From Exiguobacterium chiriqhucha RW-2 (GTDB taxonomy: Bacteria; Bacillota; Bacilli; Exiguobacteriales; Exiguobacteriaceae): a DNA stretch of 64,000 nucleotides. The stretch is taken from positions 496,001 to 560,000 of the forward strand of contig NZ_ATCL01000014.1 of assembly GCF_000416965.1 (NCBI RefSeq). Reading direction: 5' to 3'. Of the stretch, positions 51,485 to 59,517 are shown in pieces (the stretch's first letter is position 1; the number at the start of each line of letters is the position of its first letter). The position numbers and the translations under genes were made by a program. The notes beneath the pieces were generated by a model. The model was given only the letters and a program-made list of their open reading frames with translations, was not told the DNA's origin and did not search any database.

Positions 51485-51859
51485 ATGGAAACCATCAACT
51501 TAAAACAACTTTCTGACGAACGGGCCGCGCTTCAAGTCAAGGGCGACCTGGACGCGATGCGAGGCATCATGCATGACGAGTTTCGTTACGTCGACTCGAG
51601 CGGACGTCAGTTCGATAAAGAAACATTTTTAGACCAGTTCGTCGACCCGGCGTCTGTCCAGTGGATTACGCAGGAGACCGTCACGTTCGACGAGACGGTG
51701 GCTGGCGAGATCGCACTCGTGCAACTGTTGCTCGAGGAGCGTTTCATTCTCGGAACGAACGCTTACGAAGGCCGGTTCTGGGTGTTGCACGTCTATGTGA
51801 AACAAGAAGACACGTGGCTCTGGCAAGGCGGCCAGTCAACAATGATTCATGAGGTGTGA
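51485..51859 (+). CDS. NTF2-fold (DUF4440-like) protein
   Basis: A soluble protein of 124 residues with the NTF2 fold: a helix with ERAALQVKGDLDAMRGIMH, DEFRYVDSSGRQFDKETF, and final strands FWVLHVYVKQEDTWLWQGGQ. It resembles the product at 37433-37780 in fold, not closely in sequence. A site AAAGGTAGG precedes the ATG, 41 bp after the CotH gene. Role unknown. Confidence 0.65.
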   Translation: METINLKQLSDERAALQVKGDLDAMRGIMHDEFRYVDSSGRQFDKETFLDQFVDPASVQWITQETVTFDETVAGEIALVQLLLEERFILGTNAYEGRFWVLHVYVKQEDTWLWQGGQSTMIHEV

Positions 51860-51867
51860 GAACCGTG

Positions 51868-51898
51868 AACTGCTTTGGGAAACTAAAGCAGTTTTTTT
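51868..51898 (+). terminator. Terminator after the NTF2-fold gene
   Basis: AACTGCTTT pairs with AAAGCAGTT, followed by T7. Confidence 0.85.
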
Positions 51899-52012
51899 GT
51901 GAAATCATTTACCTGATTTATTAAAAATCCGTCATTGTATGAAGTCGAATTATTACAATAGAATTTGGTATTCGACCAATTAACTGTAAAACCTACATAA
52001 TGGAGGAAAGTC

Positions 52013-53335
52013 ATGAATCATTCATCGTATTTGAAATTGTTCTTAGCCGGTTCACTCATCGTCTCGCCACTCTTGCCGCTCCAAGCGCAAGCAGAAGGAT
52101 CAACAGAAGAACCACCAGTCGTCGAGACGGTCGACGTCACAGCACCGCTCGCACCTGTCGTCTCGACGCCACTCCATACGTCGAAGTCACTTGTAATTGA
52201 AGGAGAGGCTGGCACGACAGCATTGATCGGCATCAACAGCAAAGTGTACACGCGTGTCGTCACGGAAGCGGGGACGGCTCAATTCAACATGAGCCCGCAA
52301 TCGGTCGGCAAACGGATCTCGGTCAGCTTGCGTGATGCCGCGGGCAACGTCAGTGAGACGACGGAAGTCGTTGTCGCCGTCGATCCGGCCGCACGTCCGG
52401 CGACGCCGAAAATCGGAACGGTCAATAACTCGGCTCGTCAAATCGTCGTGACAGGAACGCCTGGCGCGAAAGTGACACTCCAAGTCGGTGCAGCTTCGTA
52501 CACGGCGCGCTATGACGCGAAAGGCGTCTATCGCCGTGCGACGGTCGCCCTTCCAATCGGAACGGTCATCCGTGCGACAACGGTCGACGCGAAAGGCGCG
52601 ACAAGCGTCACGCGTTCGACGAAAGTCATTAAAGACGGTGTGGCTCCAGCACGCCCGCGTGTCGCGCAGAGCGTGACGACGACATCGACATCGATCACAG
52701 GGACGGCCGAGGCGTATGCGACAGTCTATGCCCAAATCGGAACGAAACTTTACAAAGCGCCGGTCATGTCGACTGGAAAATTCGCGATTAAAATCCCAAA
52801 ACAAAAACGAGGGCAAGCGATCTCGTTGTATGCGATTGACGGCGCTGGCAATAAAGGCGGCACGCTCAAACTCGGCGTCCAACATGCGCTCTATAACAAG
52901 TTCTATCGTTTCCCAGGTCCGGTGACGGTCCACCGTGAAGTGCTCGATAGCTATGGGGAGTTCCGTTATGCGGAGACGTTCGCGCCGGTCTTCTACGGTT
53001 CACCGTCGAAAGCGAGCATGCAGTTCTTCCTCAACATCGAATCGGAAGATGGTTTCCTTGAAATGGACACGCTCCGCCTGAAAGTCGGCAGCAAGTCGTA
53101 TAAAGTGAACCTTGATCAAGACGACATCGAGTACATTGAATACGAGGATGGAACGGTCGCGGAATACGTTGAGTTCAAACCGGATGCGAAGCTCGTCCAA
53201 TTCGTGAAAGCGAATGTTCGTCCCGAGAACCGAATCGTCGTGACGGTGGAAGGCAGTGAGGACGTCATCGAATGGCCACTCTATGCTGCGGAGAAACGTG
53301 CATTCATGGAATCACTCAGTTTCGTCGGTTATTAA
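52013..53335 (+). CDS. Secreted Ig-like (Big_6-type) repeat protein
   Basis: An exported protein of 440 residues. A signal peptide (about 1-27, ending QAQAEG) is followed by three or four Ig-like domains in tandem (about 45-290). Each shows the pattern of VTxTxxxxTxxGTAEAYATVYAQIG strands ended by DAAGN or DGAGN turns, as in Big_6-type bacterial Ig domains. The C-terminal 150 residues form a different beta domain. No LPxTG motif or SLH domain is seen, so attachment is unknown. The start follows GGAGGAAAG. Confidence 0.75.
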   Translation: MNHSSYLKLFLAGSLIVSPLLPLQAQAEGSTEEPPVVETVDVTAPLAPVVSTPLHTSKSLVIEGEAGTTALIGINSKVYTRVVTEAGTAQFNMSPQSVGKRISVSLRDAAGNVSETTEVVVAVDPAARPATPKIGTVNNSARQIVVTGTPGAKVTLQVGAASYTARYDAKGVYRRATVALPIGTVIRATTVDAKGATSVTRSTKVIKDGVAPARPRVAQSVTTTSTSITGTAEAYATVYAQIGTKLYKAPVMSTGKFAIKIPKQKRGQAISLYAIDGAGNKGGTLKLGVQHALYNKFYRFPGPVTVHREVLDSYGEFRYAETFAPVFYGSPSKASMQFFLNIESEDGFLEMDTLRLKVGSKSYKVNLDQDDIEYIEYEDGTVAEYVEFKPDAKLVQFVKANVRPENRIVVTVEGSEDVIEWPLYAAEKRAFMESLSFVGY

Positions 53336-53349
53336 TCCCCATCAGTTTT

Positions 53350-53384
53350 AATCGCCCTTCATAGGAGAAGGGCGATTTTTTTTG
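53350..53384 (+). terminator. Terminator after the Ig-like repeat gene
   Basis: AATCGCCCTTC pairs with GAAGGGCGATT, followed by a T run. Confidence 0.85.
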
Positions 53385-53746
53385 TTCTCAAAAATAAGGA
53401 GCGTCGGTGTTGTGTGCAACAACAATCCCCGTAATTCAATATCCATTTACTGGATAAAATCAAACATTTCTGCGAAAAGCCCGTCATTTTTTTGTGTATC
53501 GTCCATTGGACTCACCTTCAAAAGTCCTATTCGAAAAGCGTAATCATTTATTTAAGAATCCAATAAAGAGATAACTGGTAACGAAATGGTTTATTAGAAA
53601 ACGTTATTTACATAATTATATGGTATTTAATGGTTAATATTTATCTTCTATTGTAAAATCCAAAAAATAATTGGTAATTATATTTTAATCATCCGATTCA
53701 TAAAAATCTAACCTGATGACAGAAGTCTGATCATAAGTTCAAATGT

Positions 53747-53760
53747 TGGTAGCGCTTACT
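53747..53760. promoter_or_regulatory. cre-like element next to promoter P1
   Basis: On the minus strand AGTAAGCGCTACCA matches the CcpA consensus at 12 of 14 positions. It abuts the -35 element of P1 on its upstream side, a place compatible with activation. Confidence 0.4.
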
Positions 53761-53789
53761 TTGTTGATTTAATGCGATTTTGTTACACT
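53761..53789 (+). promoter_or_regulatory. Promoter P1 of the surface-layer-like gene
   Basis: TTGTTG at 53761-53766, a 17-bp spacer and TACACT at 53784-53789. Confidence 0.5.
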
Positions 53790-53872
53790 GGTAATTAATC
53801 GAACGCAGAATATTTATTCTAAATAAAATCATGAAAATGCATTATCATTTCCCTTTTTCGCTAAAAAGTCGC

Positions 53873-53901
53873 TTGTTTCAATTGGAAACGTTATGTATAT
53901 T
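53873..53901 (+). promoter_or_regulatory. Promoter P2 of the surface-layer-like gene
   Basis: TTGTTT at 53873-53878, a 17-bp spacer and TATATT at 53896-53901. Confidence 0.5.
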
Positions 53902-54096
53902 ATGGATGTAAGCAATCTGGGACGATGCATAGGCTAAAAGTCAATGTATGGTTTTGGATACCTGTTTTTGTATGACTCGAGTCCTATCGATGCGATACAT
54001 AACTCGGGCAGTAAGGGTGTCTGAGGAGTGATCGAGAGGACCGAGAAAGTCGAAGACGCAGAAATCGCATTTTACCAAAGGGAGGATTTAAACAAG

Positions 54097-56508
54097 ATGG
54101 CAAACAAAAAACAATTTGTCACAGCAGCGGCAGCGTTTGCAGTGACAGCGGCAGCAGTCGCACCAGCAATGTCGGCTTCAGCAGCAATGCCCGTCGTCAA
54201 GCTAGGTTCAGATTATGTACGCCAAGGCAATTTGGATGCAGCGCTTGACAAGAAGTATCACGGATCAGAGATCCACTGGTACAAGTCTTCAGTCAACATG
54301 AACAAATTGGGAGTCTTCCAAACGGCGGTTGGTTTCGTCAAAGGAAAAGGGATTAAAGTCGAGAAACGCATTCGCGTCTTGAACTATGCCCAAGAAGTGG
54401 TCGGACCGAAAGAAATGCTCGTCTTCGAAAAAGGGGAAGCCGTTTCAGGAATCCGCACACAGCCGGTCAAGTTCGCAGATCGCGTCTATATGAAACCGGG
54501 TTCATGGTCTGGTATCGACACATCGAAAGTCGGCGAGTTCATGGCTACATTCACGTACACGAACAAAGCGTACGGAACGGTCTCAAAATCGTTCAAGTAT
54601 AAAGTTGTCGAATCAGCTCCGATGGTATCGAGCGTCAAGTTGCTCAATGCGAAGGAACTTGAAATCAACTTCTCGAAACCAGTAGACGCGAGCACACTCC
54701 TTTATAACGGCATGCTCAAAGATGGAACGGTCGAAATCGATCACATTCCAGACGCGCAACGCCTCAAAGGACTTCGCGGCACGCTCTCGAAAGACGGCAA
54801 AACACTCGTCGTTCGCGCCGAGAAGACATTCGATGGCCGCTACGCTGTGCTTGCTAGCTCGAAGATTGAAGGACTCGACGGTAAAGCGCTCGTACCGTTC
54901 AAAGAAATCTACACGTTCGAAGACAACGTACGCCCGGTCCTCAACGACCCTGAGTACCTTGAAAACAACCGCGTGAAGTTCACGTTCTCTGAGCCGGTCA
55001 ACGTTGACTCGGAAGATGAGCTCGAGAAGAAACTCGAATTGAAAGATGCTTCTGGCGCTGGCTACAAAGTAGACGTCGACAAACTCTCATGGGACGGCAA
55101 ATCGTTCATCCTTGACTTGTCAGACGCGCAATTCGTCGCAGGCAAAGACTACAAGTTGACGCTCGTCGGTCTCCGTGACTTCGCTGGCAACTTCATCTCG
55201 CCAAACCCAGTGACGAAGATCGTTCAGAAGAAAGTCATCGACGCGGTCAACCCTTCAGTCGTCGGCATGTCTTCGTCGAAACCAGGCTACCTCACAGTCA
55301 CATTCTCTGAGGCTGTCTACGTGGACCGTTACAACCACGTTGCGAAAATCACGCTCACAAACGGCGAAATCGAAGCTGACCTTGATGACAACGCATGGCT
55401 CGATGAGTCAGGCAAAGTCCTTACTGTCCGCGACCACTCGTTCATCGGTCAAATCGACGTGAAAGTTTCTCACTTCCGCGACCTCGCTGGCAACTACGGC
55501 GCTGCGTCAACGAAATTGGTTAACTTCACGAACGATGAGATGGCTCCGACTGTGACAGACGCGAAAGTGGAAGTCATCGACGGCAAGAATCACCTCGTCC
55601 TCACGTTCTCTGAAGAACTCAAGCATGGTGCTTACAGCGACGGTAAGATGTACGGTTCGTACATCACGCCGAACGGTGTCGAGAAGAAAGTGGCGGCATG
55701 GACTGACGCTTCGTACTACTCGAAGAACCAAATCAAGACGCCAATCTCGGATCTTGAGCTTGGAAACTACTCGGTCAAACTTCCGGCTAACCTCGTGAAG
55801 GATGTCGTCGGCAACGAGAGCCTTGAGCAATCAATCAAGTTCTCAATCGTCTCAAGTCCAATCGAGAAAGAGAAGCCAACGTTCGATGGCTACTACTTCC
55901 AAGAGAAGGACAACAGCACGCTTTACCTCAAGTTCAGCGAGAAGCTCGACCCATCGTCACTCAACTTGGGCAACTTCTTGATTGAAGGCAAGGCAATCGC
56001 CGAGAAAGCTGTCTTCACGGATGAAGATCGCGACGTCATCAAGTTGACACTCAAAGAAGGCGCGATTCAAACGACTGGTAAATATGCGTTCGTGATCCAA
56101 AACATCAAGGATGTAGTGGGCAACGTCATGGATACAGTCTCGTTGAACGAGAAGTTCGCGGAGAACGACCTTCCAGGCTTGACGTCTGCGGTCCTCACGT
56201 CGAACAACGTATCGGGCGACTACGCGGTCATCACGCTCACGTTCGATGAGTCAATCGCGAAGTACTCAATCGAAGATGGCTACGAAGACTTCAAAGTCCT
56301 CGTTGGCGACAAAGATCTCTCGAAATCTGCGACAGTCACAGAAATCATGGGATCGCAGTCGAACCAAGTCCAAATCACGATTGACCGTGTGTTGACTCCG
56401 GCCGAGACAGCTCAAACGCTCACGCTCAAACCAGGCGCTGCGTTCGAAGTCCTCGACCTCGAGAACAACAAACACCCATTGTTCACTTCGGTGAACATCG
56501 CTAAGTAA
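54097..56508 (+). CDS. Probable surface-layer protein (shared N-terminal module plus Ig-like domains)
   Basis: A secreted protein of 803 residues. A signal peptide (about 1-30, ending SASAA) leads to a module at 34-170 that recurs in the nucleotidase at 59518. The rest (about 175-800) is a series of Ig-like/SwmB-type domains with repeated LxVTFSEAV and DLAGN-type strands and turns. It lacks SLH domains, LPxTG and cysteines. Strong codon bias (AAC, TTC, CTC, GAC), two promoters and a long leader suggest very high expression, as for S-layer proteins; this identity is inferred. The ATG at 54097 follows GGGAGGATTT. Confidence 0.75.
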   Translation: MANKKQFVTAAAAFAVTAAAVAPAMSASAAMPVVKLGSDYVRQGNLDAALDKKYHGSEIHWYKSSVNMNKLGVFQTAVGFVKGKGIKVEKRIRVLNYAQEVVGPKEMLVFEKGEAVSGIRTQPVKFADRVYMKPGSWSGIDTSKVGEFMATFTYTNKAYGTVSKSFKYKVVESAPMVSSVKLLNAKELEINFSKPVDASTLLYNGMLKDGTVEIDHIPDAQRLKGLRGTLSKDGKTLVVRAEKTFDGRYAVLASSKIEGLDGKALVPFKEIYTFEDNVRPVLNDPEYLENNRVKFTFSEPVNVDSEDELEKKLELKDASGAGYKVDVDKLSWDGKSFILDLSDAQFVAGKDYKLTLVGLRDFAGNFISPNPVTKIVQKKVIDAVNPSVVGMSSSKPGYLTVTFSEAVYVDRYNHVAKITLTNGEIEADLDDNAWLDESGKVLTVRDHSFIGQIDVKVSHFRDLAGNYGAASTKLVNFTNDEMAPTVTDAKVEVIDGKNHLVLTFSEELKHGAYSDGKMYGSYITPNGVEKKVAAWTDASYYSKNQIKTPISDLELGNYSVKLPANLVKDVVGNESLEQSIKFSIVSSPIEKEKPTFDGYYFQEKDNSTLYLKFSEKLDPSSLNLGNFLIEGKAIAEKAVFTDEDRDVIKLTLKEGAIQTTGKYAFVIQNIKDVVGNVMDTVSLNEKFAENDLPGLTSAVLTSNNVSGDYAVITLTFDESIAKYSIEDGYEDFKVLVGDKDLSKSATVTEIMGSQSNQVQITIDRVLTPAETAQTLTLKPGAAFEVLDLENNKHPLFTSVNIAK

Positions 56509-56577
56509 TTAGCGTTGACCTTCATTGACCCTCCCTTAGGGTTAAATAGAGCAAGGCCTTCGGGCTGCGCCATCTTG

Positions 56578-56608
56578 AAACCGGTAGCGTTTGACGCTAC
56601 CGGTTTTA
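56578..56608 (+). terminator. Terminator of the surface-layer-like gene
   Basis: AAACCGGTAGCG pairs with CGCTACCGGTTT around TTTGA, followed by T. Confidence 0.85.
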
Positions 56609-56729
56609 CTATGTATGAAACTGCAATAAATACATATTAATCCCAATTTATTATGGAAATTTAAAACAAGTGCGGTATGATTATATTGTACTAGTTTTGG
56701 GTGAACACTTTATAATTTGGAGGGGGATT

Positions 56730-57230
56730 ATGAGTCGATCACAACGGAAACAGAGGCAAAAGTTTCAAGTTTTCATCAGGACGTTTGTCCTGGTTTTTCT
56801 GGTCATGGCGGGCATCATTTACGAACAAAAACAAGAAGCCGAGGCCGATGAGGTGTTGCTTCCGTCCGTAACGGGAAGTGAATTAAGATTCAGCGGCATG
56901 GCGTTGCGGCTTGATCCGCAAGGGTTATACATACACGCGAACGGGAGCCATAAACCGCTTGGCTTTACCCAAGCCTATATTGAACCGACGCGGGGCTACA
57001 TCGTTGTCCGACGCGATCGGGCCGATTCGGTCGTCTCCATTATCGCCGAACCGGATGAGACGCTCACGAAGCGGGGCATCACAATCGGGGCGTCCGGGGG
57101 TGGGACGGTGACGCATTTGTTTGTCTATCAGAACGGCGTCCAACTGAACATGGCTGATCCTGTGGATTATGCCAAGACGGCTGGCGTCTTCTCCAATATT
57201 TGGATGACCATTATCAGTCAGAGTCGATGA
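56730..57230 (+). CDS. Small exported protein of unknown function
   Basis: A protein of 166 residues with a basic N-terminus (SRSQRKQRQKF) and one hydrophobic helix (about 13-31), then a beta-rich outside domain. No family recognised. A strong site (TTTGGAGGGGG) precedes the ATG. It lies between the surface-layer-like gene and the asparagine-synthetase-like gene, 71 bp before the latter, and may share their surface role. Confidence 0.65.
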   Translation: MSRSQRKQRQKFQVFIRTFVLVFLVMAGIIYEQKQEAEADEVLLPSVTGSELRFSGMALRLDPQGLYIHANGSHKPLGFTQAYIEPTRGYIVVRRDRADSVVSIIAEPDETLTKRGITIGASGGGTVTHLFVYQNGVQLNMADPVDYAKTAGVFSNIWMTIISQSR

Positions 57231-57301
57231 GTCGCCGGCACGACCGGTGCTCGTCTTTTTTAGAGTCAAAGAACGAATTTTCTATAGAATGAGGGGACAG
57301 C

Positions 57302-59254
57302 ATGCAAGCTTATCAACGCGGATTTTTAATGACCGCTACACGGCTACAACGTGAAGGATGGGAAACAATCACTTTGCCGAACGGCGATTTCTTTTATTAT
57401 GACCCGCTCAGTCCGGTCGACTTGATTCAAGACGGTGCCCGCTGGCTCCTCGCTTTCGGGGACATCCTCGACATCCGAGCGCAACAGCGTGACCGACAGG
57501 GAGTGCTCGAACGATTGAACGGGCAAGACGTGGACGCATTTCATGAGGCGCTCGACTTCATGGGTGGCCGCTACGTGTTGATTCGGGGTGACGACACGTC
57601 AGTGCGCCTCTATCATGACGCAACCGGGATGCGAGGTGTCTACTTCACGACGGACGCACCGCTCCGAGCGGCGTCGCATCTCGAACTGTTACAAGAAGAC
57701 GTCCAGTCTGAGGCGCACCCGCTCTGTTCGGACGAATTGCGACAACATAACCATTATCACTTGCCAGGTCATTTCACGATTTATGCGTCGATTCGCATTC
57801 TCGTCCCGAACCATTTCGTGGACGAGACGAACCGGATGACACGCTATTATCCACGGCGTCCGCTCGATGCGTTGCCGGTCGAGGCGGCCATCGAACCACT
57901 TCGGACGTGGTTCGACAATCAGCTCCATCAACTACTCGAGTCGGACGAACGCATGATTTTCTCGCTCACGGCCGGGATTGACAGTCGTCTATCGTTGGCG
58001 CTTCTCAAACCGTTCCTCTCGAACATCGAGACGTTCACGTATCAGAACGTGGCGGCAGGTCATCACGTCGAATCGCTCGATGTCGATGTCGAAGTCGCAG
58101 CGATGATGGCGCGTGACCTTCAGTTTCGCCATCGCGTCATCCCAGTCGATGACCGAGCGTTCGAACAAGCCGAGGAGACGCGGGCATTCCGTTCGATGTT
58201 GCGGCAAAGCGTGACATCACGTCACGGCCATGCCCACGCGTACGAATATATGAAACTGTACAAAGACCGTCCGACGCGCCACTTGCGCTCGAACATCCTT
58301 GAAATCGGGCGAGCGTTTTATCGGAAGAACCGGACGCTGCCGGCCGAGTTGACAGTCGAAGGGGCGATTCGTTGCTATTCATGGAAGTCGCGGGAAGACG
58401 AGCGTGTTGTCTCGCTTTGGACGTCCTACGTGGCCGCGATCAATTTGACGACTGAGACGCTGCACGGTTACGACCCGTACGACTTGTTGTATTGGGAGTA
58501 TCGGATTGGCGTCTGGCACCAGCAAGTACTCGCCGAGAGCGATGTCGCGTTTGAGACGTATATCCCATTCAACGCCCGCGCCATCTTGGAACTGTTCTTG
58601 ACACCTGATTATGGGGACCGGTTATACGCCAAACTATTTTATGAAGTGATCGGGCACGAATGGCCGGTGCTCGCGTTCTGGGGTGTGAACAAGCGGGACA
58701 CGATGCGTGACTATATGCATCCAACGCTCGACCAAGGGTGGATGGCGCTCGATGGGGTCATCACGAGCGGCCGTTTGGACGAGACGACGATCCCGTTGAC
58801 CGTCCGGCGCTTGACGACGAACGTGTCATACCACCTCGAGGCGAACACGATGCAAAAAGGCGACCATATGGCGTACTCACAAATCCTGACGACGAAACCG
58901 GGACAGACGTATCGTTTGAATTTGAACGTGCTCAACCCGTTCGAGAAGCGGTCGTCGCTCGGCTTGGGACGGATGCGCTATGAGATTTGGGTCGACGGTG
59001 TGCTCTATTTATCCGAAGATATCGCCGCTTGGGGCGGACCGAACCAAGTTTGGGTCGAGTTCGCTGCAACGGCTGACGCGACGGAACTCATGGTCCGGAC
59101 GGTCGCCCTTCGTGATTGTGGGCCGAACAAATGGGGCGCGGCCTCGAAGATGCAGCTCGAGGCGCTCCGTCTCCAAGAAATCGAGCACGGCCATTTGAAG
59201 GCAGGGGCGTCGAGTCCGTTCACCCAGCTTCATGAACTGATTGAAACCGAATAA
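57302..59254 (+). CDS. Asparagine-synthetase-like protein without glutaminase cysteine
   Basis: A cytoplasmic protein of 650 residues. The first 170 residues resemble the amidotransferase half of asparagine synthetases, but the mature N-terminus is Gln-Ala, not the catalytic Cys2. The middle is an ATP-PPase domain with the loop SLTAGIDS at 221-228 (family SGGxDS). The last 130 residues form an added beta-sandwich-like domain (IWVDGVLYLSEDIAAWGGPN). Such proteins often sit in polysaccharide or glycan gene clusters and make amide bonds with free ammonia or another donor. The start follows GAGGGGACAG. It neighbours surface-protein and glycosyltransferase genes. Confidence 0.7.
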   Translation: MQAYQRGFLMTATRLQREGWETITLPNGDFFYYDPLSPVDLIQDGARWLLAFGDILDIRAQQRDRQGVLERLNGQDVDAFHEALDFMGGRYVLIRGDDTSVRLYHDATGMRGVYFTTDAPLRAASHLELLQEDVQSEAHPLCSDELRQHNHYHLPGHFTIYASIRILVPNHFVDETNRMTRYYPRRPLDALPVEAAIEPLRTWFDNQLHQLLESDERMIFSLTAGIDSRLSLALLKPFLSNIETFTYQNVAAGHHVESLDVDVEVAAMMARDLQFRHRVIPVDDRAFEQAEETRAFRSMLRQSVTSRHGHAHAYEYMKLYKDRPTRHLRSNILEIGRAFYRKNRTLPAELTVEGAIRCYSWKSREDERVVSLWTSYVAAINLTTETLHGYDPYDLLYWEYRIGVWHQQVLAESDVAFETYIPFNARAILELFLTPDYGDRLYAKLFYEVIGHEWPVLAFWGVNKRDTMRDYMHPTLDQGWMALDGVITSGRLDETTIPLTVRRLTTNVSYHLEANTMQKGDHMAYSQILTTKPGQTYRLNLNVLNPFEKRSSLGLGRMRYEIWVDGVLYLSEDIAAWGGPNQVWVEFAATADATELMVRTVALRDCGPNKWGAASKMQLEALRLQEIEHGHLKAGASSPFTQLHELIETE

Positions 59255-59288
59255 GGTCTTTTTGCCTAACGTATTTAAATTTCCATGG

Positions 59289-59320
59289 AATCCCTCGATG
59301 TTGCAATCGGGGGATTTTTT
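59289..59320 (+). terminator. Terminator after the asparagine-synthetase-like gene
   Basis: AATCCCTCGAT pairs with ATCGGGGGATT, followed by T. Confidence 0.8.
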
Positions 59321-59352
59321 GGAAAAGATACACGGAATTAACGAAAAATTAA

Positions 59353-59381
59353 TTGTATTTACTAGTGGAATTGGATATGTT
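59353..59381 (+). promoter_or_regulatory. Promoter of the 5'-nucleotidase gene
   Basis: TTGTAT at 59353-59358, a 17-bp spacer and TATGTT at 59376-59381. The leader to the start codon is about 130 bp and includes a cre site. Confidence 0.5.
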
Positions 59382-59459
59382 TAGAGAGGAAAGTGGTCTC
59401 TGAAACGATAGGTCTGAAGACGGAATAGGGAGCAAGGCCGATTATGATCCGTCAGACAT

Positions 59460-59473
59460 TGTAAGCGCTAACA
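59460..59473 (+). promoter_or_regulatory. cre site (CcpA) in the nucleotidase leader
   Basis: TGTAAGCGCTAACA matches the TGWAANCGNTNWCA consensus at every position. It lies about 70 bp after the predicted transcription start, where CcpA would act as a roadblock. Confidence 0.75.
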
Positions 59474-59517
59474 TTCGTTTTAGTTCTGCTTCACCACATT
59501 TGAAAGGGGAAAATCAA

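Larger units (their letters stand above)
53385..54096 (+). other. Long AT-rich leader region of the surface-layer-like gene
   Basis: About 710 bp without a supportable gene and clearly more AT-rich than the flanks up to about 53900. It holds two sigma-A-type promoters (separate entries), a cre-like element and a transcribed leader of roughly 190-300 bp before the start codon. Long leaders and multiple promoters are typical of very abundant surface proteins. Confidence 0.6.

Noticed and set aside
53385-54096. A degraded gene or small RNA in the AT-rich gap
   Set aside because: No frame of useful length, no homologous fragment and no free-standing promoter-terminator pair could be seen; the features fit a leader region.
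54097-56508. SLH domains as the wall anchor of the surface protein
   Set aside because: No segment shows the SLH pattern in either the N-terminal or C-terminal part.
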